Shown here: in pieces, positions 28,368 to 36,515 of the stretch | Layout: each line of letters opens with the position of its first letter | Numbering within the stretch: the stretch's first letter is position 1 | Assembly: GCA_964512305.1 (NCBI GenBank) | Contig: CAZEIW010000064.1 | Span: 1 to 53,999 of the forward strand | Direction: 5' to 3' | Origin: CAZEIW01 sp964512305 | GTDB taxonomy: Bacteria > Pseudomonadota > Gammaproteobacteria > Burkholderiales > Burkholderiaceae_F | DNA length: 53,999 nt | The notes under the pieces: model-generated | The model's database searches: none | Seen by the model: only the letters and a program-made list of their open reading frames with translations | Told to the model about the DNA's origin: nothing | Translations under genes and position numbers: made by a program

Positions 28368-28479
28368 GGCAATCGGAATCGTCCGATACCGGAGAGGCGC
28401 TTTCGGCTGCCGCAACGCATCGAGACCAGCGCACTGCGTCGCGGTAGCATCCTCGCACCGATGCGCATCGGAGGCGAGC

Positions 28480-30081
28480 ATGTCGAGCCAAGGTCCGTCG
28501 ATCGTCGAATCTCCGGCGCCGCCGATCGAATTTCCCTCGACGACGCTGCCGCGATACATCCGCGAGCAAGCGCGTCGCCACCCCGACAAGGTCGCGATCG
28601 TGGATGCGCCCAGCGGGCGCATCCTTCGTTACGGCGAGCTCGACGTGCAGATCGGCCGCTTCGCCGCGGGCCTCGCGGCGCTGGGGTTCGAACCCGGCAA
28701 TACGCTGATGATGTTCGCGCCGAACCTGCCCGAATGGCCGGTCGCGGCGCTGGGCGCGCTGGCCGCGGGCGGCATCGTCAGCGGCGCCAATCCGACGAGC
28801 CCCGCCACCGATCTCGCGCGCCAGATCCGCGATGCGAAGGCCCGATTCGTGTTCACCGTCGCGCCGCTGCTCGGGACGGTCCGGGAGGCGCTGGCCGCTG
28901 CGGGCGGTGCGACGGTCATCGTGCTCGGCGACGCCGGTGGCGAAGTCAGCTACGGGTCGGTGCTGGCCTGCAAGGATCCGGAGCCGGCGGTGCCAGAGGA
29001 TCCCGATGCGCTTGCCGCGCTGCCCTACTCGTCCGGCACGACCGGAGTGCAGAAGGGCGTGATGCTGACGCACCGGACGATCCTTTCGAACGTGCTGCAG
29101 TACAACGCCGCGACATTCGAGCCCGGCGTGCGGGAGCGGATGGTCGTGCTCGCATTCCTGCCGATGTTCCACATCTTCGGGTTCACGGTCATCATGCTGT
29201 GCTGCCTTTCCGAAGGGATCAAGCTCGTCACGCTCGCACGCTTCGAACCCGAGCCGTTCCTCAAGGCGCTGCAGGAACATCGTGTCACGCACCTGGGCGT
29301 CGTGCCGCCGATCCTCCACTTCCTGGCGATGCATCCGCTGGTCGCCTCGTACGACCTGTCGTCGCTCGAGGCGGTCGGGTGTGGCGCTGCACCGCTCGGC
29401 AGTTCGCTGGAGCGCAAAGCCGCGGAACGGCTCGGCTGCAAGGTCGCGCAGGGCTTCGGGATGACGGAGTCGTCGGGGGTCGTCGCCGTCACCTACCCGG
29501 ATCGCGCGCGCGTCGGCTCGAGCGGGCAGCTGCTGCCCAACACGCAAGCCCGGGTGGTCGATCCCGCCACGCGAGGCGACGTGGCCCGCGGCGAGACCGG
29601 CGAGATCTGGTTCCGCGGCCCGCAGGCCTTCAAGGGCTATCTTAACCAGCCCGATGCCACCGCGGCAACGATCACGAAGGACGGCTGGGTGCGCACCGGC
29701 GACATCGGCCACATCGACGCCGACGGCTACCTCTATCTGACGGACCGCCTCAAGGAGCTCATCAAGGTCAAGGGCTTCCAGGTCGCGCCCGCGGAGCTCG
29801 AGGCGCTGCTGTATACGCACCCGGACGTCGCCGACGCCGCGGTCATCGGCCGCAGCGACGAGCGGGCCGGCGAAGTGCCGGTGGCCTATGTCGTCGCACG
29901 GGGCGCGCTCGATCGCGAAGCGCTGAAGGCATGGGTCGCACAGCGCGTCGCGGAGCACAAGCAGATCGCCGACGTCGTGCTCTGCGAAGCGATCCCGAAG
30001 ACGCCGTCGGGCAAGATCCTGCGCCGCGTGCTGCGCGAGCAGGATGCAAAGCGCGCGGGGAGCACGACCGGCCGCATCTGA
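28480..30081 (+). CDS. AMP-forming CoA ligase, 4-coumarate:CoA ligase-like
   Basis: 533 residues. P-loop LPYSSGTTGVQKGVMLTH, adenylate motif QGFGMTESSG, hinge TDRLKELIKVKGFQVAP and C-terminal lysine in TPSGKILRRVLR. PMFHIFGFTV and the overall layout fit the 4CL/long-chain ligase branch, so an aromatic or fatty acid is likely. It follows the DUF1302 gene after 112 nt on the same strand and may share its substrate pathway. It differs clearly in sequence from the synthetase at 23919-25541. Confidence 0.94.
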   Translation: MSSQGPSIVESPAPPIEFPSTTLPRYIREQARRHPDKVAIVDAPSGRILRYGELDVQIGRFAAGLAALGFEPGNTLMMFAPNLPEWPVAALGALAAGGIVSGANPTSPATDLARQIRDAKARFVFTVAPLLGTVREALAAAGGATVIVLGDAGGEVSYGSVLACKDPEPAVPEDPDALAALPYSSGTTGVQKGVMLTHRTILSNVLQYNAATFEPGVRERMVVLAFLPMFHIFGFTVIMLCCLSEGIKLVTLARFEPEPFLKALQEHRVTHLGVVPPILHFLAMHPLVASYDLSSLEAVGCGAAPLGSSLERKAAERLGCKVAQGFGMTESSGVVAVTYPDRARVGSSGQLLPNTQARVVDPATRGDVARGETGEIWFRGPQAFKGYLNQPDATAATITKDGWVRTGDIGHIDADGYLYLTDRLKELIKVKGFQVAPAELEALLYTHPDVADAAVIGRSDERAGEVPVAYVVARGALDREALKAWVAQRVAEHKQIADVVLCEAIPKTPSGKILRRVLREQDAKRAGSTTGRI

Positions 30082-30085
30082 AACC

Positions 30086-30267
30086 GCGTCATCCCCGGGC
30101 GCAGTCCCGGGGATCCACGCCCGCCCTCAGGGGCCTGCCCCGAGGGTCGGCGTGGGCCGGAAGCGCTTCGTTTCACTCCGACGTGGATGGCCGGGACAAG
30201 CCCGGCCATGACGTGCTATTGGCGTGCTCCGCAGCGGGCGTCATCTCCGCGCGCAGTCCCCGGGAAA
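30086..30267. repeat. Composite palindromic repeat (REP-like)
   Basis: A unit GTCATCCCCGGGCGCAGTCC... from 30088 is mirrored by GGCCGGGACAAGCCCGGCCA ending at 30213, with GGATCCACG/CGTGGAT inside. A third, decayed direct copy (GTCATCTCCGCGCGCAGTCC) spans 30239-30267 and stops 1 nt before the MFS stop codon. It fills the convergent gap between the CoA ligase and the MFS gene. Such arrays are common non-coding mobile or structural repeats in proteobacteria and can end transcripts. Confidence 0.7.
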
Positions 30268-30268
30268 C

Positions 30269-31606
30269 TCATGCGGGCGCCTGCGCCGCCCCGGCCGCGC
30301 CGGCGGCAGCGCCGGCGTCGACGGGCAGATCGGCGCCGCGCATATCGCCTTCGTAGCTGCGCGCCGCGATCGTGAAGCACGCGACGGCCACGATGCTGAA
30401 CAGGGGCGTGATGGTCATCGCGAATCCCAGCCCGTAGGCATCGGAAAGCATGCCGGCGATGAACGGCCCGGCCGCCAGCCCGAAGAGGTTGCGGAACAAC
30501 GACAGCACCGAGGCGCCGGTGGCGCGCACGCCGGGATGGATGACGTCGATCACGACCGCGGAGATCGCGCCGGCGGTGCAGGTCGCGAGGAAGCCGCCGA
30601 CGGCGACCAGCAGGAACTGCACATCCGGCGCGAGCGGGACGACGAAGGCCGGAGTCAGCACGCACAGGCTGGCCGCACAGACGATGGCGACGGCGTGCAG
30701 CTTGTTGCGCGCCCGGTAGGCGCCCGCGCGATCGACCACGAAACCCCACACCATGCTGCCGAACGCCCCGCACAGCACGACCAGCGCGGCCTTGATCGAC
30801 GCCTGCTGGGTCGGCATGCCCTGCACGCGGCTCAGGTAGCTCGGCATCCAGGCCCACAGCGCGGAAACCACGATCAGCTGCGCGGCATCGCCCACGCATA
30901 CCCACGCCATCGTGCGCGAGCGGACCAGCGCGCCGGCGATGAACCTGACCGCGTTGCCGGTCGAGCTCGCCGCCCGGCTCAGGGGCGCCGTCAGCGCGAC
31001 GGTCTTGTAGTCGCGCACCTTGAGATAGACGAGTGCCAGCACCAGGCCGGGGAACCCGACCACGCCGAACGCCGTCTGCCAGCCGTAGCGCGCGGCGATC
31101 ACCCCGCCGAGCAGCACGCCGAGGACCGAGCCGATCGAAGCGGCCGCGAAGAACGTCGCCATCAGGCCGGCGCGCAGGCGCGCCGGGAACAAGCTTGCGA
31201 TCAGCGCCGCGCCCACCGAGCCGTAGCCCGCCTCGCCCAGGCCGACCACCGCGCGCGCCGCCAGCAACAGGCCATAGGTGCGCGTGAACATGCACGAGAC
31301 GCTGGCAAGGCTCCAGACCGCCGCCATGGCGACGATGCTCCTGACGCGGCTGCCGCGATCGGCCAGCAACGCGACCGGGATGCCGGCCAGCGCGACCGTG
31401 ATCGAGACCACCGACACCAGCGCGCCGAGCTGCTTGTCGGACAGGCCCCAGTCGGTCTTCATGTGCGGGAACAGCGACACGATGACCTGCCGGTCCATGT
31501 AGTCGAACAGCATCAGCGCGAAGGTCATCGTGAACGCGAACCACGCGTGGCCCCGGCCTACCAGGTAGCCGCCCGCGTCGTCGCGGCCGCTCGTGTGCAG
31601 ATTCAT
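30269..31606 (-). CDS. MFS transporter (ACS-like, organic anion)
   Basis: 445 residues and twelve predicted membrane segments. The N-terminus WFAFTMTFALMLFDYMDRQVI with SLFPHMKTDWGLSDKQLGAL and the RAVVGLGEAGYGSVGAALIA block resemble anion:cation symporters and spinster-type carriers. The Ala/Gly-rich C-terminal tail is unordered. It is the last gene of the seven-gene minus-strand cluster, 29 nt after the quinone oxidoreductase gene, and is the probable substrate importer. Confidence 0.9.
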   Translation of the reverse strand: MNLHTSGRDDAGGYLVGRGHAWFAFTMTFALMLFDYMDRQVIVSLFPHMKTDWGLSDKQLGALVSVVSITVALAGIPVALLADRGSRVRSIVAMAAVWSLASVSCMFTRTYGLLLAARAVVGLGEAGYGSVGAALIASLFPARLRAGLMATFFAAASIGSVLGVLLGGVIAARYGWQTAFGVVGFPGLVLALVYLKVRDYKTVALTAPLSRAASSTGNAVRFIAGALVRSRTMAWVCVGDAAQLIVVSALWAWMPSYLSRVQGMPTQQASIKAALVVLCGAFGSMVWGFVVDRAGAYRARNKLHAVAIVCAASLCVLTPAFVVPLAPDVQFLLVAVGGFLATCTAGAISAVVIDVIHPGVRATGASVLSLFRNLFGLAAGPFIAGMLSDAYGLGFAMTITPLFSIVAVACFTIAARSYEGDMRGADLPVDAGAAAGAAGAAQAPA

Positions 31607-31635
31607 GGGTCCGCCTGTGAGGTCGTCGAGCGCGG

Positions 31636-32607
31636 TCAGGGAACGAGTACCGTGGCGCCCACGGTCCGGCGCGATTCGAGGGCCCGGTGCGCCTGCGCGG
31701 CGTCGGCCAGCGCAAAGACCTGCCTGGGCTCGCTGACGATCGAGCCGGCGCGCACCATCGCGAACACCTCGTCGGCCATGGCCAGCATCTGCGCGCGCGG
31801 GGTCGCGTAGTGGACCATCGCGGGGCGGGTCACCCACAGCGAGCCCTTGACCGCCAGCAGCGTGGTGTCGATCAGCACCGGCCCCGACGACGTGCCGTTG
31901 CTGACCAGCGTGCCGCGCGGCGCCAGGCTGTCGAGCGAGGCCGTCAGCGTGTCCTTGCCCACCGAGTCGTACACGACCGGCACGCCCCGGCCCCCGGTCA
32001 GCGCCCGCACGCGCTCGGCGATGTTCTCGCGCGCGGTCACGATCGTGTGCGCGCAGCCGTTGGCGCGGGCGATCTCGGCCTTCTCGTCCGAGCTGACCGT
32101 GCCGATCATCGTCACGCCGATCGCTCGCGCCCACTGGCAGGCGATCAGGCCGACGCCGCCCGCCGCGGCGTGATAAAGGATCGTGTCGCCGCTCTTGAGC
32201 GGATACACCTGGCGGAACAGGTACTGGGTCGTCATCCCCTTCATCATCAGCGTCGCGGCCGTCCGATCGGACACATCGCCGGGGAGCGGGATCAGCACAT
32301 CGGCCGGCATCACGCGGACGTCCGAGTAGGCGCCTTGCGGACCGAGCAGGTAACCCACGCGATCGCCCGGCTTCAGATCGTCGACGCCGGGGCCGACCGC
32401 CTCGACCACGCCCACCGCGTCCGAGCCCAGCCCGTTGGGCAGCGGCAGCGGGTAGCGGCCGGTGCGGAAATAGATGTCGATGAAATTGACCGCGACGAAG
32501 GTGTGCCGCACGCGCGCCTGGCCTGGACCGGGAGCGCCGACGTTCACGTTCTCGAGCTTCAGGACCTCGGGGCCCCCGGTTTCATGAATGCGGATGGCGC
32601 GTGCCAT
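31636..32607 (-). CDS. Quinone oxidoreductase-like zinc-independent MDR protein
   Basis: 323 residues, NADPH:quinone reductase (Qor/zeta-crystallin) type. VAVNFIDIYFRTGRYPLPLP and LGSDAVGVVEAVG are the Qor signatures; the nucleotide fold is YHAAAGGVGLIACQWA. The zinc-binding cysteines of alcohol dehydrogenases are absent. It reduces quinones or activated double bonds. In the catabolic cluster it could reduce an enone intermediate. The ATG follows a short tandem-repeat tract. Confidence 0.94.
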   Translation of the reverse strand: MARAIRIHETGGPEVLKLENVNVGAPGPGQARVRHTFVAVNFIDIYFRTGRYPLPLPNGLGSDAVGVVEAVGPGVDDLKPGDRVGYLLGPQGAYSDVRVMPADVLIPLPGDVSDRTAATLMMKGMTTQYLFRQVYPLKSGDTILYHAAAGGVGLIACQWARAIGVTMIGTVSSDEKAEIARANGCAHTIVTARENIAERVRALTGGRGVPVVYDSVGKDTLTASLDSLAPRGTLVSNGTSSGPVLIDTTLLAVKGSLWVTRPAMVHYATPRAQMLAMADEVFAMVRAGSIVSEPRQVFALADAAQAHRALESRRTVGATVLVP

Positions 32608-32623
32608 GTCGTGTCTCCGTTGT

Positions 32624-32679
32624 ATTCGTCCAAGCGCCTTCGTCCAAGCGCATTCGTCTCGGCGCGTTCGTCTCAGGCG
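32624..32679. repeat. Four 14-nt degenerate tandem repeats
   Basis: Four successive 14-nt units: ATTCGTCCAAGCGC, CTTCGTCCAAGCGC, ATTCGTCTCGGCGC, GTTCGTCTCAGGCG. The first two differ at one position. The array lies just upstream of the quinone oxidoreductase start on the minus strand and runs into the last codons of the hydrolase gene. It may be slippage-derived or a multi-site regulator target. Confidence 0.75.
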
Positions 32680-33248
32680 TGCAGCCGCGCCGCGGCGCCG
32701 GCCAGCTCGTCGATGAAAGCCCTGGCTGCGGGCCATTCGCCGTAGCCGGAGGCGGGGTTCAGGTGCCCGACCTCGCCGAGATCGGCGAGGCGGCTCCCCC
32801 AGTCGCGCGCGAGTCCGGCCACGCGCTCGAAGCTGCTCAGCGGATCGTTGCGGCTCGCGGCCACGATGCTCGGGAACGGCAGCGGGGAACGCGGCACCGG
32901 AAGCCACCCGCCCGCGCGCAGAGCTTCGATCGCCGGATAACCCGCGGGCATCGGCCGCTCGAAGTCGGGCGGCGTGGCGAGCAGCGCGCCAAGCACGGTG
33001 CGCCCGGTCTGCAGGGCCCAATGCGCAAGCATCACGCAGCCGCCGCTGTGCGCGACCACGATCAGCGGCCCATCGACAGCCTGCGCCTCGCGCTCGATGG
33101 CGTCCACCCGGGCGGCGCAATCGAGGTCCTCGCGGCCCATGGGCGGCACGCCGCGCACGCGCGGGAGGCGGCCGGCCAGCAGGGTCTGCCAGTGCTGCGC
33201 GACGTGGTCGCGCAGCCCCGGCACGATGAGCACGGTCGGTTCGGGCAT
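32673..33248 (-). CDS. Small serine hydrolase (RBBP9/YdeN family alpha/beta hydrolase)
   Basis: 191 residues. Starts MPEPTVLIVPGLRDHVAQHW; the nucleophile is S68 (VVAHSGG), with D135 (ASRNDPL) and H162 (GHLN) completing the triad. This is the compact RBBP9/YdeN fold of unknown physiological substrate. It sits 17 nt after the BKACE gene, so it may hydrolyse an ester or thioester made in the pathway. The tandem repeat tract overlaps its stop. Confidence 0.92.
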   Translation of the reverse strand: MPEPTVLIVPGLRDHVAQHWQTLLAGRLPRVRGVPPMGREDLDCAARVDAIEREAQAVDGPLIVVAHSGGCVMLAHWALQTGRTVLGALLATPPDFERPMPAGYPAIEALRAGGWLPVPRSPLPFPSIVAASRNDPLSSFERVAGLARDWGSRLADLGEVGHLNPASGYGEWPAARAFIDELAGAAARLHA

Positions 33249-33265
33249 CGCAGCCTCGCGCTGGC

Positions 33266-34321
33266 TCAAGCGGCCTTCAGCAGCCCGCGCTGGCCAACCG
33301 TGCGGTTGGGCGCGAAGCCGTTCTTCGCCAGCGTTTCGTCGGCATCGCGGTAGAACTCGCCGATCCGGTAGATGCGGCGCGCTTCCTTGCCGTCGGCGAT
33401 CCCGCGGCCGAATTCGCGCGCGATGCGCACCAGCTGCTCGACCTGCCTGACGCTGCTCGCCTTGCTCTTGCGGTCCTGCGCCCAAAGATTGTCTTCGATC
33501 CCGCAGCGCACGTGCAGGCCCATCGCGATCGCCATCATGTTGACCGGCAGCACGTTGAGCATCGACGATTCCAGCGTGAGCACCGCGCCATCAGGCACCG
33601 CACGCACGAAGTTCGCCAGGTTGTAGATGTTGGGCGCATCGAAGCCGCCGCCGATCGCGACCCAGGTCAGGATCAGCGGCACGTTGGCGTCGCCGCGGCG
33701 CATCATGCGCTCGAGCGTCTCCAGCTGAGTGATGTTGGCGAGCTGGAAATGCGACTGGATGCCTTTGGCCGAAAGCCGCCGGATGTGCTCTTCGACCCAC
33801 TCCGGGCCGCCGGGAATGGTCATCTCGCGGTAGGCGCGGTAGTTTGCCGGCTCGGCCAGCGAGGTGCCGCGAAGATCGGCCTCGCACATCTGCTCGACCA
33901 CGTTCATCTGGTTGCTGTTGACGACGACGGTCACCTGATCGGGCGCGGGCTCGAGGTCTGCCAGCATGTGCCGCGTGTCGTCGCTCAGCCACTTGGCGGC
34001 GGCCCCTTCGCCCTCCGGCGAGAACGAGATCGAGCCGCCGATCTGCAGGATCATGTCGGGCACCGCCTTGCGCAGCCCGGCGAGCAACTCGTTGAACTTC
34101 GACAGGCGCTTGCTGCCCTTGCCGTCGGCCTCGCGCACGTGAACGTGCAGCACGGTGGCGCCGGCGTTGTAGCAGTCGACCGCCTTTTGCACCTGCTCCG
34201 GAATGCTGATCGCGATGTCCTCCGGGAAGTCCGAGGGCATCCATTCCGGCCCATAGGGCGCGCAGGTGATGACGAGCTTGTCCTGGTTTTCCGGGAACAA
34301 CGATCCGTCGAGGAAGTTCAT
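33266..34321 (-). CDS. BKACE-family beta-keto acid cleavage enzyme (DUF849)
   Basis: 351 residues, COG3246-type. The zinc-binding H59 and H61 are in TVLHVHVREADG. The LVITCAPYG strand opens the TIM barrel, followed by LQIGGSISFSPEG, a SGNVDSNQMN-like VVNSNQMNVVEQM, and C-terminal HVRCGIEDNLW. Family members condense a 3-keto acid with acetyl-CoA, giving acetoacetate and a shortened CoA ester. It is somewhat longer than the classical Kce enzyme, and the first-strand motif differs, so it belongs to a divergent subgroup whose keto acid is unknown. Confidence 0.93.
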   Translation of the reverse strand: MNFLDGSLFPENQDKLVITCAPYGPEWMPSDFPEDIAISIPEQVQKAVDCYNAGATVLHVHVREADGKGSKRLSKFNELLAGLRKAVPDMILQIGGSISFSPEGEGAAAKWLSDDTRHMLADLEPAPDQVTVVVNSNQMNVVEQMCEADLRGTSLAEPANYRAYREMTIPGGPEWVEEHIRRLSAKGIQSHFQLANITQLETLERMMRRGDANVPLILTWVAIGGGFDAPNIYNLANFVRAVPDGAVLTLESSMLNVLPVNMMAIAMGLHVRCGIEDNLWAQDRKSKASSVRQVEQLVRIAREFGRGIADGKEARRIYRIGEFYRDADETLAKNGFAPNRTVGQRGLLKAA

Positions 34322-34368
34322 CTTGGGTTCCTTGTGATGGGGGAAAAGGGGTCCGCGAAGATCGGGGT

Positions 34369-35292
34369 TCAGAACGGCGTGTCGCCCATGATTCCGGCGC
34401 GTTCCATCTTGCGATGGCAGGGCGGGTAGTCCATCACCGCGTAATGCTGGGTGCTGCGGTTGTCCCACATCGCCATGCTGTTCTTCCTCCAGCGCCAGCG
34501 GACCTGGTACTCGGGGATCAAGGCCTGGCTGACCAGGTAATTGAGCAGCAGGCTCGCGCCCGGATTCGCGTCCTGTCCGAAGCGCACGTTGGCCGGCGTG
34601 TGGAAGTTCGTGAAGTGCGTCGTGAAGGCGTTCACGAACAGGATCTTCTCGGCCGTCTCGGGATGGGTGCGCACGACCGGGTGCTCGGCGTCCGGAAACT
34701 GCGCCTTGAGCGCCAGGCGCTTCTCGATCGGCATCGCCGCGCCGAAGCTCGCCTCGATGCTGTGGCGGGCTCGCAGGCCGGCGATCCGGGTCTTCACGTG
34801 CTCGGGCAGGTTCTCGTACGCCAGCACCATGTTGACCCACATCGTGTCGCCGCCCACCGGCGGGCATTCGACACAGCGCAACACGCAGCCGAACGGGGGC
34901 TTCTCGCGCCAGGTGGCGTCGGTGTGCCAGGCGTTCTCGTAACGGTCGATCGGCGCCTCCGGCGACTTGTAGATTCGCACCAGTCCCGGATTCTCGGGAT
35001 CGCTGCCGGCGACCGGGTGGTCCTCGAGCTCGCCGAAGTGGCGCGCGAAGGCCACGTGCTCGGCCCGGGTGATGTCCTGGTCACGGAAGAACAGCACCTT
35101 GTACTGCAGCAGGAGCTTGCGGATTTCGGCCACCAGCGCCGGATCGCGGGAAGCGATGCCGAGATTCACGTTGCCGAGCTCGGCGCCGATCGAGCAGGTC
35201 AGGGGTTCGACCTTGATCGAAGTCTGCAGGGCGCCGGATCGCACGACGGCCGGTGCGCCGCCTGCGTTCGGTTGGGTCGTTGCGATGGTCAT
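34369..35292 (-). CDS. TauD/TfdA-family Fe(II)/2-oxoglutarate dioxygenase
   Basis: 307 residues. Iron ligands H123 and D125 (AWHTDATW) and H283 (TQHYAV); 2-oxoglutarate arginine R298 (KMERAG). The segment PPVGGDTMWVNMVLAYENL and the tail IMGDTPF closely follow TauD. TauD hydroxylates taurine beside the sulfonate so that sulfite leaves; relatives act on 2,4-D, alkylsulfates or other acids. The sulfonate substrate is suggested by the adjacent YeiH/TauZ-like exporter but is not proven. About 25 N-terminal residues are additional to typical TauD. Confidence 0.94.
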   Translation of the reverse strand: MTIATTQPNAGGAPAVVRSGALQTSIKVEPLTCSIGAELGNVNLGIASRDPALVAEIRKLLLQYKVLFFRDQDITRAEHVAFARHFGELEDHPVAGSDPENPGLVRIYKSPEAPIDRYENAWHTDATWREKPPFGCVLRCVECPPVGGDTMWVNMVLAYENLPEHVKTRIAGLRARHSIEASFGAAMPIEKRLALKAQFPDAEHPVVRTHPETAEKILFVNAFTTHFTNFHTPANVRFGQDANPGASLLLNYLVSQALIPEYQVRWRWRKNSMAMWDNRSTQHYAVMDYPPCHRKMERAGIMGDTPF

Positions 35293-35352
35293 GGCTCTGT
35301 GTCTCCGGATTGCCTACCCTATGGAAGCGCAGCTTACGGATGCCGCGCCGGT

Positions 35353-35383
35353 CCCTCACCCCCTGTGTGGAGGGGGTGGGGGA
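35353..35383 (-). terminator. Hairpin just after the YeiH stop codon
   Basis: CACCCCCT-GTGTGG-AGGGGGTG, extended by wobble pairs to 11 bp, starting 5 nt beyond the YeiH stop on the minus strand. No T tract. A near-copy lies at the same distance after the regulator stop (36484-36510). It could be an attenuation or processing point inside the cluster. Confidence 0.5.
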
Positions 35384-35388
35384 CGAGC

Positions 35389-36426
35389 TCAGTGCAACTT
35401 TTGCGCCACGAGCACGAACGCCGCCAGGAACGCCGCCTCGATGCCGAGCAGCGCGATGGCACGGGCGCCGACCTTCTTCATGTCCGGCAGCGAAGTCTTC
35501 AGGCCGACCGCCGCGATCGCGAGCACCAGGGAGGCGCGCGAGATCTCGTTGAGGCCGGCACCGACCGGCTTCGGAATCCACCCGAGGCTGCCCGCGATCA
35601 CCAGGGCGAGGAAGCCGAGCAGGAACGGCGGCAGCAGGCGATCGGCGCCGCCGCCCCGCGTCGGTACCGATTGCCGGCGCCGGCGCACGGCAACCGAGAT
35701 GGCCATGACGACCGGCAGGAGCAGCGACACGCGCAGCATCTTCGTCAGGACCGCGTAGTCCCCGACTTCCGGCGAGATGCTGTAGCCGGCACCGACGACC
35801 TGGGCGACATCGTGGATCGTGCCGCCGAGGAAGATTCCGGCCTGGTTCGGCCCAAGCGCCGCCATCCCGACGATGACCGGGTAAAGGATCATTGCCAGCG
35901 TGGAAAGGGCCGTGACCCCTGCGATCGTGAAGATCAGCTCGCGCTCCGACTTGTCGTCCTGCGGCAGCACGGCGGCGATCGCGATGGCAGCCGACGCCCC
36001 GCAGATCGCGGTGGCGCCGCCGGTCAGGATGCCCATGCGGCGCGACAGTCCGAGCAGGCGCGCCAGGACGGTGCCGAAGGCGATGGTCAGCACCACTCCC
36101 GCGACCAGCAGCAGCCCGTTGTACCAGCCGAGCCCGCCGAGCTGGTCGAGGGTGATGCGGGCACCCAGCAGGGCCACCCCGAAGCGCAGGATCCACCGCG
36201 ACGCGAAGTCGGCGCCGGCCCGGGCAGACCCCTCGGCCGCCACCGGGTTGAGCGCCATGCCCAGCAGGAGCGCGTAGAGCAGCGTCGGTCCGCCCCGATG
36301 GTCGGCGATGAACGCCGAGGCGACGGCAATCACGGCGCTGAGGAGCAACCCCGGCCACCACTGCCTCAGCCCGCTGCGCCACCCCGGCGCCGCCACGCCG
36401 GGCGAGACGATCGAAATCTGGTTCAT
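35389..36426 (-). CDS. YeiH/TauZ-like putative sulfite/sulfate exporter (UPF0324)
   Basis: 345 residues with about ten membrane segments. LLYALLLGMALNP and FGVALLGARITLDQLGGLGW at the N-terminal half, LTGGATAICGASAAIAIAA (the family hallmark), FLGGTIHDVAQVVGAGYSIS, and MLRVSLLLPVV mark the COG2855 family. In sulfonate-degrading bacteria members near taurine genes (TauZ) are proposed to expel sulfite or sulfate through the inner membrane; the activity is inferred in general. Its place directly upstream of a TauD-like gene supports the same job. Confidence 0.92.
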   Translation of the reverse strand: MNQISIVSPGVAAPGWRSGLRQWWPGLLLSAVIAVASAFIADHRGGPTLLYALLLGMALNPVAAEGSARAGADFASRWILRFGVALLGARITLDQLGGLGWYNGLLLVAGVVLTIAFGTVLARLLGLSRRMGILTGGATAICGASAAIAIAAVLPQDDKSERELIFTIAGVTALSTLAMILYPVIVGMAALGPNQAGIFLGGTIHDVAQVVGAGYSISPEVGDYAVLTKMLRVSLLLPVVMAISVAVRRRRQSVPTRGGGADRLLPPFLLGFLALVIAGSLGWIPKPVGAGLNEISRASLVLAIAAVGLKTSLPDMKKVGARAIALLGIEAAFLAAFVLVAQKLH

Positions 36427-36483
36427 GGCCGGTCATCCCTCTCTGGCTGTCGAGGGGACCGAGCTTAGGCGGCGGGCGCGGAG

Positions 36484-36510
36484 GCCTCACCCCCTGCGCG
36501 GAGGGGGACG
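36484..36510 (-). terminator. Hairpin just after the LAL regulator stop codon
   Basis: CCCCCT-GCGCGG-AGGGGG, a near-copy of the hairpin at 35353-35383 including the CCTCAC flank, 5 nt past the regulator stop on the minus strand. It separates the regulator from the catabolic genes and may partly end its transcript. Two copies bracketing one gene look like one duplicated element. Confidence 0.5.
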
Positions 36511-36515
36511 CGCCC

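Noticed and set aside
26219..28447. A 742-codon plus-strand frame overlapping the DUF1302 gene
   Set aside because: Shadow frame; the protein in the other frame has a signal peptide and DUF1302 motifs.
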